Shown here one piece after another: positions 26,334 to 36,461 of a stretch of DNA of 46,532 nt. How positions within the stretch are numbered: the stretch's first letter is position 1; every line of letters begins with the position of its first letter. The position numbers and the translations under genes are program-made. The notes beneath the pieces were generated by a model. The model worked only from the letters and a program-made list of their open reading frames with translations, made no database searches and was not told where the DNA came from. Source of the stretch: Chlorobiaceae bacterium (lineage in GTDB: Bacteria > Bacteroidota > Chlorobiia > Chlorobiales > Chlorobiaceae); assembly GCA_012972835.1 (NCBI GenBank), contig JABDHK010000055.1:1-46532 (forward strand), written 5' to 3'.

Positions 26334-26549
26334 ATGGCTGAAGACATTAAAACTTCCGGTCAGGATAAGCAGAACCAGAGTGATGTTGTTAAAGGGGATT
26401 TTTCAACGATCCTGATTGGCGTCGGCACTATTCTTGACAGTACAATGGCTCCACTAAGTAAAATAGTTGCTCAGGCGCTTGATTCCTTGACGGTGGTTGC
26501 AAAACAGATCCTTGATGGTGTCAGCTCCTCTCTCGGCAGTAAAAAGTAA
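26334..26549 (+). CDS. Putative chlorosome envelope protein (CsmB/CsmF type)
   Basis: A 71-residue protein from ATG 26334; an in-frame GTG at 26292 would add 14 residues but lacks support. A polar N-terminus is followed by an amphipathic, valine/isoleucine-rich region ('STILIGVGTILDSTMAPLSK', 'KQILDGVSSSLGSKK'). Size, composition and the C-terminal ...S-x-x-S..KK pattern resemble CsmB/CsmF proteins, which coat the bacteriochlorophyll-filled chlorosome of green sulfur bacteria. It stands alone with its own terminator at 26600. I am fairly but not fully sure; other small amphipathic proteins look similar. Confidence 0.55.
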   Translation: MAEDIKTSGQDKQNQSDVVKGDFSTILIGVGTILDSTMAPLSKIVAQALDSLTVVAKQILDGVSSSLGSKK

Positions 26550-26599
26550 GAGCCTGGGGGTTTCGGGCAGTGAATGCCGGTGTTGTTCATAAAAGGATT

Positions 26600-26646
26600 C
26601 AGGCAAGCTTTTCGGTTATTGAAAAGCTTGCCTGTACTGTTTTAAT
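26600..26646 (+). terminator. Strong terminator hairpin
   Basis: CAGGCAAGCTTTTC pairs perfectly over 14 bases with GAAAAGCTTGCCTG around a 7-base loop (26600-26634). A T-containing tail follows. It separates the small chlorosome-type gene from ileS. Confidence 0.8.
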
Positions 26647-26683
26647 ACCGGGATGACGTATATTAATTTGATTCTGAAGAACC

Positions 26684-29600
26684 ATGGACGATAAATTTGT
26701 TGAGTATCCATCAAATGTACCATACAGCGCTGTAGAAGCAGAAGTTCTGGCATACTGGAATGAACACGAGATTTTTAATAAGAGCCTTGAAGAGAGACCC
26801 GCGGACAGGATATACTCTTTTTATGAAGGGCCGCCTACCGTCAATGGCAAACCTGGTGTTCACCATGTATTCAGCCGTACCATAAAAGATGTTGTATGCC
26901 GTTACAAAACCATGCAGGGTTACCGGGTACCTCGCAAGGCCGGATGGGATACGCATGGATTGCCGGTCGAGATTTCTGTGGAAAAAAAACTTGGCCTTAA
27001 AAACAAGGCTCAGGTTGTTGAGTATGGCGACGGTGAGTTCAACGCCGAAGCAAGGGCGCTTGTCTACCATCATATTGATGATAACCGCGAAGGCTGGGGA
27101 AAGCTGACCGAGCGTATGGGATACTGGGTTGATATGGATCACCCTTACATAACCTGTACCAATGACTATATCGAGTCGGTATGGTGGGCCCTGAAAACCA
27201 TTTTCGACAAGGGACTGATCTACAAGGACTATAAAATTGTGCCGCAGGATCCGAAATCTGAAACGGTACTGAGCTCGCATGAGCTTGCCCTGGGATACAA
27301 AGAGGTGAAAGACCCAAGCATTTATGTAAAGTTCAAAGTCAAGGGAACAGAAGAGTTTTTGCTTGTATGGACCACGACACCGTGGACGCTGATTTCAAAT
27401 GTGGCGCTCTGTGTCGGTTCGGACATCGACTATGTCAAGGTTTCTCATGCAGAAAGTGGCGAGGTGATGATTCTTGCAAAGTCGCGTCTGCAGGTGCTGC
27501 TTGAGAAAAACGACGAGGGAGAGTCGCTCTGGAAGGTTATTGCCGAACTGAAAGGGCGCGACCTTGAAGGGCTTGACTATGAACCGCTTTTCACTTATAT
27601 GCATCCTACAAAAAAGTGCTGGTACGTTACATCCGGCTCCTTTGTTTCAACAGAGGACGGAACAGGTATTGTGCACATTGCCCCGGCTTTCGGTGCCGAT
27701 GACTATGAGATTGCAAAAAAATATGATTTGCCGATGCTCCAGCCGGTTGCACGGAACGGATGTTTTACTGCAGAGGTCAGCGATTATGACGGTATGTTCT
27801 TCAAGGATACCGATCCGCTGATTATCCGTCAGCTCCGGGAGGCTGGAAAGTTGTACCGCAAGGAGACCATTACCCATACCTACCCTTTTTCATGGCGTTA
27901 TGATGTGCCGGTGATCTATTATGCAAGGGAGTCCTGGTATATAAGGACTACTGCCATAGCTGATCGTATGGTAGAGCTCAATAAAACCATTAACTGGTGC
28001 CCACCCGAGATCGGTACCGGGCGCTTTGGCAACTGGCTCGAGGATAACAAGGACTGGGCGCTTTCACGTGAGCGCTTCTGGGGTTCGCCGCTTCCTCTCT
28101 GGGTTTCGGAGAACTTTGTTATCGGTGATGATGCCGCTTCGGGGAAAATGTTTGCCATTGGTTCCATTGCTGAATTGCGCAAAGGATTCATTGATATTGA
28201 TGGAGAGAGGCTTCTTCTGGGAGATGCACTTGACAGGGAGCTGGTAGCGCTTGATCTGCACAAACCTTTTGTTGACCACATTTATTTTATAAGGGATGGT
28301 GTACGCTTCAACCGGACACCTGAGCTGGTTGATGTGTGGTTCGACAGCGGCTCCATGCCGTTTGCCCAGTTGCACTACCCGTTTGAAAATCGCGACCTGT
28401 TTGCGCAGACCTTTCCTGCCGATTTCATAGCCGAGGGCGTTGATCAGACCAGGGGATGGTTCTATACCATGCATGCCATTGCCTCGCTGATATTTGATAA
28501 GCCGGCATACAAAAACCTGATTGTGAACGGTCACATTCTTGATAAACAGGGTCACAAAATGTCGAAGTCAAAAGGCAACGTGGTTGATCCTTTTGAAACT
28601 ATGGAGCGTTACGGTGCTGATGCACTTCGCTGGTATCTGATGGTGACAAGTCCTCCCTGGAGACCGAAATCATTTAATACCGATGAGATTGAGGAGGAGC
28701 AGCGAAAGTTTTTCCGGGCCTTCATCAACAGCTATAATTTCTTTGTGCTCTATGCCAATGTTGATGGTTTTACCTTTGCTGAACCCAGCATTGCAGTGCA
28801 CGAGCGTTCCGAGCTTGACCGCTGGGTTTTGTCCTGCCTGAACACCCTTGTTGGAGCTGTTCACATGCGTATGGAGCAGTATGATCTTACAGGGGCAGTG
28901 AGGCTGATCAATGATTTTACCGTTGATGATCTTTCAAACTGGTATATCCGCCGCTCACGGAAACGGTTCTGGAAAAGCGATATGGGGCCTGACAAGATTG
29001 CGGCCTATCAGACGCTCTACAGCTCTCTTGAGACGCTGGCAAAGCTCCTGGCGCCATTTACTCCCTTTCTTGCCGACCGTATCTACCTGAATCTTAATGG
29101 AGTCAGTAAACGTGAATCCTGTGAGTCCGTTCACCTGGCGGATTTTCCTCTTCCTGAAATTTCAGCTATCGATCGCCCGCTTGAACAACGCATGAAAAAG
29201 GCGCAGATTATTACTTCACTCGTCCGTACCATGCGCGAAAAAGCTTCAATCAAGGTTCGCCAGCCGCTCAAGCGTATTCTGCTTTCTGTCAGTGATGCTG
29301 AAGCACGAGAGGAGTATCGACTGGTTGACGATATCATTATGGAGGAGATCAATGTTCAGAAGATCGAGTACATAGAGGAGGAAGGCTCAGTTATCAGCAA
29401 AAAGGTAAAACCAAATTTCAAATCTCTCGGCCCACGTTTCGGCAAGGATATGAAGGTACTGGCGGAAGCCATAAGGATCATGAGCCATAATCAGATCGCG
29501 CTTCTGGAAAAGCAAGGCACCCTCTCGCTTGAGCTTGATGGCAAAGGGTTTGATATTCTGCGTGAGGATGTTGAGATCATGCATGAGGATATCGAGGGTT

Positions 29601-29941
29601 GGCTGGTAGCATCTGATGAAGCTAATGGCATCATGGTTGCACTTGATACGGAGATGACTGAAGAACTTCAAATGCTTGGACTTTCCCGTGAACTGGTTAG
29701 TCGTATCCAGTCACTTCGCAAGGAGAGTGGTTTCGATATTACCGACAGGATCTCTCTTTCTATTCAGGGATCAGAAAAACTTCTGGATGCGGTGAAGAGA
29801 AATGATGTGTATATTAAAGCAGAAACTCTTACCACAGCTCTTATCACAACACATGTCGATCCTTCATCAGCAGCAGCCGGAAGACAAGAGACGGTCAATG
29901 GCGAAATATGCTGGTTATCACTTGAAAAATATGTAAGTTAG
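26684..29941 (+). CDS. ileS: Isoleucyl-tRNA synthetase
   Basis: A 1085-residue class I synthetase. The HIGH-like motif is in '[19 protein letters not shown]' (around 60-64) and the KMSKS loop in '[15 protein letters not shown]' (625-629). The editing (CP1) domain lies between, with '[15 protein letters not shown]' and '[17 protein letters not shown]'. The length and the 'VHHVFSR' version of the first motif fit the long, eukaryote-like IleS type rather than the ~940-residue E. coli type. No sign of damage. Confidence 0.96.
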   Translation: MDDKFVEYPSNVPYSAVEAEVLAYWNEHEIFNKSLEERPADRIYSFYEGPPTVNGKPGVHHVFSRTIKDVVCRYKTMQGYRVPRKAGWDTHGLPVEISVEKKLGLKNKAQVVEYGDGEFNAEARALVYHHIDDNREGWGKLTERMGYWVDMDHPYITCTNDYIESVWWALKTIFDKGLIYKDYKIVPQDPKSETVLSSHELALGYKEVKDPSIYVKFKVKGTEEFLLVWTTTPWTLISNVALCVGSDIDYVKVSHAESGEVMILAKSRLQVLLEKNDEGESLWKVIAELKGRDLEGLDYEPLFTYMHPTKKCWYVTSGSFVSTEDGTGIVHIAPAFGADDYEIAKKYDLPMLQPVARNGCFTAEVSDYDGMFFKDTDPLIIRQLREAGKLYRKETITHTYPFSWRYDVPVIYYARESWYIRTTAIADRMVELNKTINWCPPEIGTGRFGNWLEDNKDWALSRERFWGSPLPLWVSENFVIGDDAASGKMFAIGSIAELRKGFIDIDGERLLLGDALDRELVALDLHKPFVDHIYFIRDGVRFNRTPELVDVWFDSGSMPFAQLHYPFENRDLFAQTFPADFIAEGVDQTRGWFYTMHAIASLIFDKPAYKNLIVNGHILDKQGHKMSKSKGNVVDPFETMERYGADALRWYLMVTSPPWRPKSFNTDEIEEEQRKFFRAFINSYNFFVLYANVDGFTFAEPSIAVHERSELDRWVLSCLNTLVGAVHMRMEQYDLTGAVRLINDFTVDDLSNWYIRRSRKRFWKSDMGPDKIAAYQTLYSSLETLAKLLAPFTPFLADRIYLNLNGVSKRESCESVHLADFPLPEISAIDRPLEQRMKKAQIITSLVRTMREKASIKVRQPLKRILLSVSDAEAREEYRLVDDIIMEEINVQKIEYIEEEGSVISKKVKPNFKSLGPRFGKDMKVLAEAIRIMSHNQIALLEKQGTLSLELDGKGFDILREDVEIMHEDIEGWLVASDEANGIMVALDTEMTEELQMLGLSRELVSRIQSLRKESGFDITDRISLSIQGSEKLLDAVKRNDVYIKAETLTTALITTHVDPSSAAAGRQETVNGEICWLSLEKYVS

Positions 29942-30002
29942 TAGTATTATACAGCTCTGTAATTTTACCGCCTTCTTTGAGATTAAGAAAATGTGATCTA
30001 TT

Positions 30003-30437
30003 ATGGCCAAAAAGAATAGTAGTGCTTCCAAGAAGGAAAATGAGGTTATTGAGGAACCTGTCCTTACTAAAACCTATTTAACCGACGAGGAACTCGAACA
30101 TTTCAAGCAATTGCTTCTTAAAAGACGCGAAGAGGTGCTTCGTGATCTGGATATTCTGCGCTCCTCGATTTCCGATGAGAATGTGGAAGATTCCATTAAT
30201 TCCAACTACTCCATGCATATGGCTGATCACGGTACTGATACCATGGATCGTGAACAGCGTTTCATGTTTATTGCCCGTGACGAAAAATACATCGGCTATA
30301 TTGATCAGGCTCTTGACAGAATTAGAAATAAAGTTTACGGTATCTGTATCAAGTCTGGAAAACCTATTCCAAAAAAGAGACTTGAGGCTGTCCCGCACAC
30401 CTCAGTGAGAATTGAGTTTAAACAGGGGAAAAAGTAG
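30003..30437 (+). CDS. DksA/TraR-family protein lacking most zinc-finger cysteines
   Basis: A 144-residue protein with the coiled-coil of the DksA/TraR family ('LTDEELEHFKQLLLKRREE'), the tip region 'HGTDTMDREQRFMF' and the C-terminal 'GICIKSGKPIPKKRLEAVPH'. Family members normally have four zinc cysteines; here only Cys115 remains, with serine at the second position and no cysteines after the 'PH'. The fold may be held without zinc, as in some DksA paralogues. Family members bind the RNA polymerase secondary channel. It follows ileS by 61 bases and converges on purF. Confidence 0.85.
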   Translation: MAKKNSSASKKENEVIEEPVLTKTYLTDEELEHFKQLLLKRREEVLRDLDILRSSISDENVEDSINSNYSMHMADHGTDTMDREQRFMFIARDEKYIGYIDQALDRIRNKVYGICIKSGKPIPKKRLEAVPHTSVRIEFKQGKK

Positions 30438-30443
30438 GAAAAG

Positions 30444-30473
30444 AGAGAGATGCGTGTGGGTACGCATCTCTCT
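30444..30473. terminator. Bidirectional terminator between dksA-like gene and purF
   Basis: AGAGAGATGCGT (30444-30455) pairs over 12 bases with ACGCATCTCTCT (30462-30473). A-rich and T-containing flanks lie on either side. The hairpin sits between two convergent genes and can serve both. Confidence 0.8.
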
Positions 30474-30477
30474 TTGA

Positions 30478-31971
30478 TCAGTCATATTCCTCTTTATCGG
30501 TCGTTGCATCATTGACCTGGATTGGGTAGTCACCGCTGAAACAAGCGGTGCAGTAGCTGCTCTCTTCATCTTCAAACGATGGCACGCTGTTCATCAATCC
30601 CGGCATGGAAAGGTACTTCAATGAATCGACACCTATATACTCCCTTATTTTTTCAATTTCCTCCCCGTCATTATCCATGTTGTCAAACATGTGGGTGAGC
30701 AACTGCCGTTTGTTAGGGAAATCCATCCCGTAAAAACAGGGATTGGTAATCGGTGGAGAGCTGATGTGCAGGTTGATCGACTTGGGATCGGCCTCACGGA
30801 TCAGTTTAATCAGCATCTTTGCAGTTGTTCCGCGGACAATGGAGTCGTCAACGAGAATGATAGGCCTGTCGAAAAGTACTCCACGCACAATGTTGTATTT
30901 GGAGCGAACCTTGATGTCGCGGCTGTGAATGCCAGGTTGAATAAAGGTTCTTCCAACATAATGGTTTCGGATAAGGCCATGTTCGAATCTGGCCGGGCGA
31001 TCCATTTTTATGCTTTCCCGAACAAATCCAAGCGCGGCAGTGTTTGACGAATCGGGTACGCTGACAACGGTCAGCTCCTTCTCGCCGGGCTGATGCTTGA
31101 TTGTCGATTCTCTGGCAAGGTTCTTGCCAAGATTTCGCCTGATCTTGTCAACAGAGTGTTGGAAAATAAAACTGTCTGGACGGGCAAAATAGACATATTC
31201 AAAAATGCAGCGTGCCTTGTGTTTTGAGGTCGGTAAAAAAAGAGAGGTGGGTTTCTCGTTCGTTACCGCAAGATGGTCGATCATAAGAATTTCACCAGGC
31301 TCAATATCACGAATGTACTCTGCCTGGATAATATCGAAGGCGCAGGTCTCACTGGCAACGATATAGGTCAGTTCTCCTGTGAGCGGATCAACTTTTTTTC
31401 CGAGAGCAAGCGGTCTGAACCCGTAGGGATCTCTTGCGGCGATCATCTGGTTGTTGGCCAGAATGACTATTGAGTATGCACCCTCTGCTTGCATCAATGC
31501 TTCGTAGATCTGATGCAGAGGTTCTTTTTCACGGCTTCTCGCTGCCAGGTGCGGGATAATTTCAGTATCCGAAGATGCCTGAAAAATAACTCCAAGTTCT
31601 GTCAGTTCGCGCCGTAATGCACGAGAGTTGGTAAGGTTTCCGTTATGGGCTATCGCAAGACTTCCGGAACGGTAAGTCAGGGAGAAGGGTTGAATATTGC
31701 TGATGGATTTTGAAGAACCAGTAGTCGAATAACGATTATGACCGATAGCGGCATAACCGCTTAGGTTTTCAAAAATCGTTTCATCCCTGAATACTTCCGA
31801 GACCAGCCCCATGCCCTTGTGCTGCTTGAAGAGGGTTTTCTTTTTAACCTTGTTGTATTCTGCAACAACGATGCCTGCGGCTTCTTGTCCTCTGTGCTGA
31901 AGAGAGTAAAGTCCATAGAAGGTATCTTCCGCGGGAGTTTTTGAATTAAAAACGCCGAAAACTCCACACAT
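30478..31971 (-). CDS. purF: Amidophosphoribosyltransferase
   Basis: A 497-residue glutamine amidotransferase for the first step of purine synthesis. I chose ATG 31971 because it places the catalytic cysteine at residue 2 ('MCGVFGVFNSK'), as needed for an N-terminal nucleophile; the codon two triplets upstream is only a TTG. The PRPP-binding motif is 'RPIILVDDSIVRGTTAKM'. Near the C-terminus 'SSYCTACFSGDYPIQ' fits the cysteine pair of PurF enzymes carrying an iron-sulfur cluster. It is transcribed convergently to the dksA-like gene. Confidence 0.95.
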   Translation of the reverse strand: MCGVFGVFNSKTPAEDTFYGLYSLQHRGQEAAGIVVAEYNKVKKKTLFKQHKGMGLVSEVFRDETIFENLSGYAAIGHNRYSTTGSSKSISNIQPFSLTYRSGSLAIAHNGNLTNSRALRRELTELGVIFQASSDTEIIPHLAARSREKEPLHQIYEALMQAEGAYSIVILANNQMIAARDPYGFRPLALGKKVDPLTGELTYIVASETCAFDIIQAEYIRDIEPGEILMIDHLAVTNEKPTSLFLPTSKHKARCIFEYVYFARPDSFIFQHSVDKIRRNLGKNLARESTIKHQPGEKELTVVSVPDSSNTAALGFVRESIKMDRPARFEHGLIRNHYVGRTFIQPGIHSRDIKVRSKYNIVRGVLFDRPIILVDDSIVRGTTAKMLIKLIREADPKSINLHISSPPITNPCFYGMDFPNKRQLLTHMFDNMDNDGEEIEKIREYIGVDSLKYLSMPGLMNSVPSFEDEESSYCTACFSGDYPIQVNDATTDKEEYD

Positions 31972-32162
31972 TGGCAATAATATGTTAAAGTTGAGTAATC
32001 TTCACCCATGAATCTGAATAATGACGAATGAACATAACTATTCAAACGGATAATTGAAAATAATCGTTGCATGAGATAATTATCACCGTTTTTAAAACCT
32101 TCTACTCTCCTGATTTTCATTGTTTTACTATTTTCACTTTTAATTAACTATCCATAAAGCTC

Positions 32163-32687
32163 ATGTATTCAACAACAAACAAAAATCCTGAACCACCTGG
32201 TGTGGTGATTTGGGTTCTGGTAACCCTGCTCTGGGGAACAGTGTTTTTTTTGACATCGATTTTCATGCTGAGCTATGCCTCGATGTGGCTCGGTCAGGGT
32301 GTTTTCAATCTTTCAAGAAGTGAGCTTTTCCATGTCTATGGTATTCATGCTTGTGTGCTGGTTGTCTTTGCTCTTGCAGCCATGCTGGTTAAAAACAGTA
32401 TTCAGCCGGGAGGCAAACAACAGATTCAACGGTGGCAGGCGATTTCTGAAGGCAAGGGTGAAAAGCTCTTTATCTCTTTTGCCGGAAGTATTGCAACCAG
32501 TTTTTTCTTTACCGGTCTGACTGCCATGACCTTTCTTGGAAGTGCGGGTATTCTTGGTTTAACGGTTTCATTTACCATTCCAGTTGTTTTGCTTGCCGCA
32601 CTGCTTAATATTGGTGCGGGCCTTACGGCATCACTGATTGTGGGATTTGTGTTTTTAATTGCACAGGTTGGCAGGAAAAAGGTATAA
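32163..32687 (+). CDS. Membrane protein of unknown function (174 residues)
   Basis: The product has about four transmembrane segments: 'VVIWVLVTLLWGTVFFLTSI', around 60-75 ('HACVLVVFALAAMLV'), around 105-120, and 125-165, with polar stretches between. I recognise no family. It is divergent from purF and followed by a clear terminator at 32722, so it is a single-gene unit. The start ATG 32163 gives a short polar N-terminus before the first membrane helix. Confidence 0.7.
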   Translation: MYSTTNKNPEPPGVVIWVLVTLLWGTVFFLTSIFMLSYASMWLGQGVFNLSRSELFHVYGIHACVLVVFALAAMLVKNSIQPGGKQQIQRWQAISEGKGEKLFISFAGSIATSFFFTGLTAMTFLGSAGILGLTVSFTIPVVLLAALLNIGAGLTASLIVGFVFLIAQVGRKKV

Positions 32688-32721
32688 AGGGTGTCGGGTA
32701 GACAGGGAAGCAGTGAAACAA

Positions 32722-32749
32722 AAAAAGCGCAGATTATACTGCGCTTTTT
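32722..32749. terminator. Bidirectional terminator (membrane gene / tRNA-Ala)
   Basis: AAAAAGCGCAG pairs with CTGCGCTTTTT around a 6-base loop. It ends the plus-strand membrane-protein gene and also lies just past the 3' end of the minus-strand tRNA gene, with T-runs available in both directions. Confidence 0.85.
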
Positions 32750-32762
32750 GTATTATTTCAAG

Positions 32763-32835
32763 TGGAGCTAAGGAGACTCGAACTCCTGACCCTTTGCATG
32801 CCATGCAAATGCTCTACCAACTGAGCTATAGCCCC
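32763..32835 (-). tRNA. tRNA-Ala (GGC anticodon)
   Basis: Read on the minus strand, 73 bases fold as a tRNA. The acceptor stem pairs GGGGCTA with TAGCTCC, the D-loop has AGCTCAGTTGGTAGAGC, the anticodon stem TTTGC/GCAAA encloses loop ATGGCAT with anticodon GGC, and the T-arm contains GTTCGAGTC. The discriminator base is A. CCA is not encoded; the bases after the discriminator differ. Confidence 0.95.
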
Positions 32836-32933
32836 TTTCGACTGTCTAATTAAAAGAAAAAAAACTTGTTTTTGCAACTTGTTTCGTTAATTCTTTGTGT
32901 TGGAACCTGTTTATTAATGCAAAATAAGCTGTT

Positions 32934-33815
32934 ATGTCACTTTCGTTTGTCATCAGGGAAGGTTTTTCAAGTATGGGCAGGGCAAAACTGCCTGCCACAA
33001 TTACCGTTGCGATAAGTTTTTTTGCTCTTGTGCTGCTCGGTCTTTTCAGTACAGTTTCCATGAGTTTTTTTGACGTTATCCAGGAGCTGCGCAGCAGGGT
33101 AGAGCTGGAGGTTTTTCTTGCAGACTCAATGAGTGAAACTCAGGCTAAGGAAGCTGCAGGAGAGATAAAGATGCTCAAGGGAGTGAAGGAGGCCTCTTAT
33201 GTTTCGAAAGATGATGCTGCACAAACATTTGCTCACGACTTCGGCGAGGATGTCGTCAAGATTCTTGGCTCTAATCCGCTTCCACGATCGATCAGGCTGA
33301 AGTTTCTCCCTGAATACGCAACGCCCGAGAGTATTGAGCGGATTGTGCCAGCAATCCGGAAAATCGCTCCCGATGTTGATGTACGCTACAACCAGACATT
33401 TCTTGGTCAGATCGAAAAGAATGCACGGCTGTTTACCTTGCTGACTGGCGGCATAGGGGTGTTGATTTCATTGGCCACTATTGTGATGATTGGATACACG
33501 ATACGGCTGGCTATGTATTCAAGAAAGGAAAAAATCAGGACCATGCGTCTTGTTGGTGCTACGGCCTGGTTTATCGGTGCACCCTATGTTATCGAAGGGG
33601 TGCTTCAGGGTCTGCTTTCAGGATCGCTCGCTGCAGGGGCGGTCTATCTGCTTTTTGATCAACTGCTCGTTCGTTACGAGCCGGGTATCTATCAGGTACT
33701 TCAGCCTTCAGCGCTGCTGGTTTATCCTGCTACGGTACTCCTTGGGCTGACGCTTGGTCTTTTGGGCAGTGCACTCTCCGTGGGCAAATATCTCAGGGTT
33801 GTGTCGAAACGGTAG
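32934..33815 (+). CDS. ftsX: Cell division permease-like protein FtsX
   Basis: A 293-residue FtsX. One membrane helix near residues 18-42 precedes a periplasmic domain ('ELEVFLADSMSETQAKEAAG', 'LPRSIRLKF'). Three more helices form the permease core, with 'SRKEKIRTMRLVGATAWFI' between the second and third. FtsX pairs with the ATPase FtsE and controls septal peptidoglycan hydrolases. ftsE is not next to it here. The gene converges on nfo with only six bases between stops. Confidence 0.9.
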   Translation: MSLSFVIREGFSSMGRAKLPATITVAISFFALVLLGLFSTVSMSFFDVIQELRSRVELEVFLADSMSETQAKEAAGEIKMLKGVKEASYVSKDDAAQTFAHDFGEDVVKILGSNPLPRSIRLKFLPEYATPESIERIVPAIRKIAPDVDVRYNQTFLGQIEKNARLFTLLTGGIGVLISLATIVMIGYTIRLAMYSRKEKIRTMRLVGATAWFIGAPYVIEGVLQGLLSGSLAAGAVYLLFDQLLVRYEPGIYQVLQPSALLVYPATVLLGLTLGLLGSALSVGKYLRVVSKR

Positions 33816-33821
33816 TGAGGG

Positions 33822-34664
33822 TCAGTGCCCCAGAGAGTAGAGAAGGTTTATTTCTGAACTCCAAAGTTCGGAGTCGGGTGTTTCAAGGATCAGTGGAATC
33901 TCTTCACATGCTGGATGTTCCATGATGAAAGAGAATGCCTCCATACCGATTGTTCCTTTGCCGATGCTTGCGTGGCGGTCAAGCCTACTGCCAAGCGGGC
34001 GAAGGGCATCGTTGAGATGCATGCCGCGGAGGTAACCAAGCCCTAAAATCCGGTCGAACTCCTTGAAGGTCGATCCGATTGCTTCGGTTGTCTGCAGATC
34101 ATAACCGCTTGCAAAAAGGTGGCAGGTATCGAGGCAGACTCCTACCCTTGTTTTATCTTCGACCTGATCAACCAGCGCGGCTAACTGTTCAAACCGGTAT
34201 CCAAGATTGGTTCCCTGTCCGGCAGTATTTTCAATCACGGCAGTCACGCTTGTTGTGGCATTGAGCGCCATATTGATTGATTCAGCGATAAGCTGCAGGC
34301 ACTCATCCTCATTGACGCCGTTAAGGTGGCTTCCAGGATGAAAATTCAGCAGTTGAAGGCCAAGGCTTTCAACACGTTGCATCTCGTCAATAAAGGCTTC
34401 CCGTGCATTCTGGAGCTTAACGGAATCTGGACTACCAAGGTTGATGAGATAGCTGTCGTGAGGCAAAATATGCTCAGCCTTGAACCCCCCATCACTGCAG
34501 TTTTTATGGAATGCTTCAATTGAGGATGTCGTAAGTTTCGGGGCTCTCCACTGGCGCTGATTTTTCGTAAACATGGCAAACGCTTTTGCCCCGATGCTGC
34601 TGGCCTGAAGCGGTGCATTTTCAACTCCGCCGGCTATACTGACATGTGCTCCTACTCGTTTCAT
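33822..34664 (-). CDS. nfo: Endonuclease IV (AP endonuclease)
   Basis: A 280-residue Nfo protein with the full set of zinc ligands at the positions used in E. coli Nfo: His69, His109, Glu145, Asp179, His182, His216, Asp229, His231 and Glu261. Examples are '[17 protein letters not shown]', '[13 protein letters not shown]' and '[19 protein letters not shown]'. It cleaves DNA at abasic sites in base excision repair. Intact. Confidence 0.97.
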   Translation of the reverse strand: MKRVGAHVSIAGGVENAPLQASSIGAKAFAMFTKNQRQWRAPKLTTSSIEAFHKNCSDGGFKAEHILPHDSYLINLGSPDSVKLQNAREAFIDEMQRVESLGLQLLNFHPGSHLNGVNEDECLQLIAESINMALNATTSVTAVIENTAGQGTNLGYRFEQLAALVDQVEDKTRVGVCLDTCHLFASGYDLQTTEAIGSTFKEFDRILGLGYLRGMHLNDALRPLGSRLDRHASIGKGTIGMEAFSFIMEHPACEEIPLILETPDSELWSSEINLLYSLGH

Positions 34665-34686
34665 AACAATACATTAAAAGTTAAAA

Positions 34687-35679
34687 TCACTCGATAGTGC
34701 CGAATTTTCTGGCTTGTCCGGCACCGAGATTCACCGTTTCGCGTACAGCAAACAAGCTCTCTTTGGATGAAGATGTTGAAAGCATTTCGCCAAGAAGACC
34801 GGTCGAAAAAAGCTGAACACCGAGAATAAGCAGCAGGATGCCGAGAAAAAGAATCGGTCTGTTACTCACTGGTTTATGGAGCAAAATTTTATCGAGCGTG
34901 ACGTAAAGACTGATGCTGAAGCCAAGAAAAAAACTGGTAAGACCTGCCATACCGAAAAAATGCATGGGACGGCGAAGATATCGGGTAATAAAGAGCACCG
35001 AAAGAAAATCAAACAATCCTGAAAAAAATCTTGAGGAATTATATTTAGTGCTGCCGAATTTTCTCGCCTGGTGTCGGACAGGCAGTTCGGCAATTTTAAA
35101 CCCCATCCACTCAGCAAGCACAGGAATATAACGATGCATATCTCCACGCAGTTCAAGCCTGCGGGTTACCTCTTTGCGATAGAGCTTCAGTCCGCAGTTG
35201 AAATCGTGCAGGGAGATACCAGTAAAAAGCCGTGTTACCAGATTAAAGAGCTTTGAAGGAATGGTTTTGGAGAGAGGATCCTTGCGTTCCTGCTTCCATC
35301 CACTTACAAGATCATAACCTTCCTGCATCTTAATAATCAACTCCTTGATGGCAAAGGGATCATCCTGCAGATCAGCGTCAATGGTGCAGATATAGTCACC
35401 CGTTGCAGCCATGAATCCTGCCGAGAGTGCAGCTGTTTTTCCGAAATTTCTCTGAAACGAAATCAGGCGAATCTCCGGTCTTGACATGATCATGTTGCTG
35501 ATCAACCTGCATGAGCCGTCGGTTGAGCCGTCATCAACCATGATAATCTCAAAATTGAACTCTTCCTCAAAGAGCTGGCGAAGCTCCCGATCATGCAAAG
35601 CAGCATAGAGCTGATCAAGCAGATCAGTCAGCGATTCCTGTTCATTGAACAGTGGAACAATGACAGAGAGTGATGTCAA
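34687..35679 (-). CDS. GT2 glycosyltransferase with two membrane helices (GtrB/ArnC-like)
   Basis: A 330-residue protein. The GT-A domain starts 'LSVIVPLFNEQESL', then 'IIMVDDGSTDGSCRL' and 'YICTIDADLQDDPFAI' (DxD-type metal site). Two C-terminal membrane helices lie around 235-260 and 270-300. This architecture transfers a sugar to polyprenyl phosphate. The only in-frame start is a TTG at 35679, with no clear Shine-Dalgarno. It lies 22 bases from nfo on the same strand. The sugar is not predictable from sequence. Confidence 0.85.
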   Translation of the reverse strand: MTSLSVIVPLFNEQESLTDLLDQLYAALHDRELRQLFEEEFNFEIIMVDDGSTDGSCRLISNMIMSRPEIRLISFQRNFGKTAALSAGFMAATGDYICTIDADLQDDPFAIKELIIKMQEGYDLVSGWKQERKDPLSKTIPSKLFNLVTRLFTGISLHDFNCGLKLYRKEVTRRLELRGDMHRYIPVLAEWMGFKIAELPVRHQARKFGSTKYNSSRFFSGLFDFLSVLFITRYLRRPMHFFGMAGLTSFFLGFSISLYVTLDKILLHKPVSNRPILFLGILLLILGVQLFSTGLLGEMLSTSSSKESLFAVRETVNLGAGQARKFGTIE

Positions 35680-35789
35680 GTTAAGCGTATTAAAAGTGAA
35701 TAATAAAAAATTAGCAATCGTTCGCTCAGCACCAAGTCTTTTCTTTCTTCTCTTTGCTCAGCACTCAGCAGCAGCACTCAGCACTTTCT

Positions 35790-36461
35790 TTATACCCCTC
35801 TCCATTCTGGTGGCCAGATGTATTTGTGAAGCTGCAACTGCACTCTTACCCTGAGCCGGTCGCTGAGAATCCACCCTGCGAGTTCCTTCGGCTCCAGCTT
35901 ACCAAACATGACGCCCATCATGATGGTAAAAGAGTCGGTCAGCCGGTGCTCAAGCAGCAGCGATTTTGCCCACGCATAGTCACTCCGGCATCCAAGCACC
36001 ATCTTGAACTCAAATTTTTGCCTCTGGGCCGGTGCCGCTTCAAGCGCAAGCTGAATGTTTTCAGGATTGTTTTGATCGCAGACCCCTGATGATGGTGCTT
36101 TAAGATCAATGATTTTATGCACACGAGCGTCAACCCGGGCGACAGTTAGAAAACCTCCGGTTTCAAGCAGCACGTTATGCCGAAGATCACAAAGCCTTTT
36201 CATGAGAGGATAAACCGCTGACTGCAACAGCGGCTCTCCACCGGTCACCTCAATAAAGGGAGCCTGAAAAGCGACAGCTTGTCTGATGATTTCTTCTGTT
36301 TCCAGGATCCTCATATCGCTTTCAGCATAAGCGGTATCACAGCCAAGGCAGCCATGACCACATCCCGCAAGGCGTATAAAGGCGCACGGCCAGCCGGCAA
36401 AGGAGGACTCTCCCTGGATAGAGTGAAAGATCTCACTGATGTTGAGTGTGCACTCACTCAT
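35790..36461 (-). CDS. queE: 7-carboxy-7-deazaguanine synthase (radical SAM)
   Basis: A 223-residue QueE. The radical SAM cluster motif CX3CX2C is 'GCGHGCLGCDT' (C34, C38, C41). The typical start 'SEIFHSIQGESSFAGWPCAF' and 'VTGGEPLLQ' (SAM binding) are present. It makes the 7-deazaguanine core of queuosine from carboxytetrahydropterin. ATG 36461 overlaps the purN stop by four bases, so the two genes are coupled. 7-Deazaguanine made here could also feed DNA modification, but no such gene is nearby. Confidence 0.93.
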   Translation of the reverse strand: MSECTLNISEIFHSIQGESSFAGWPCAFIRLAGCGHGCLGCDTAYAESDMRILETEEIIRQAVAFQAPFIEVTGGEPLLQSAVYPLMKRLCDLRHNVLLETGGFLTVARVDARVHKIIDLKAPSSGVCDQNNPENIQLALEAAPAQRQKFEFKMVLGCRSDYAWAKSLLLEHRLTDSFTIMMGVMFGKLEPKELAGWILSDRLRVRVQLQLHKYIWPPEWRGV

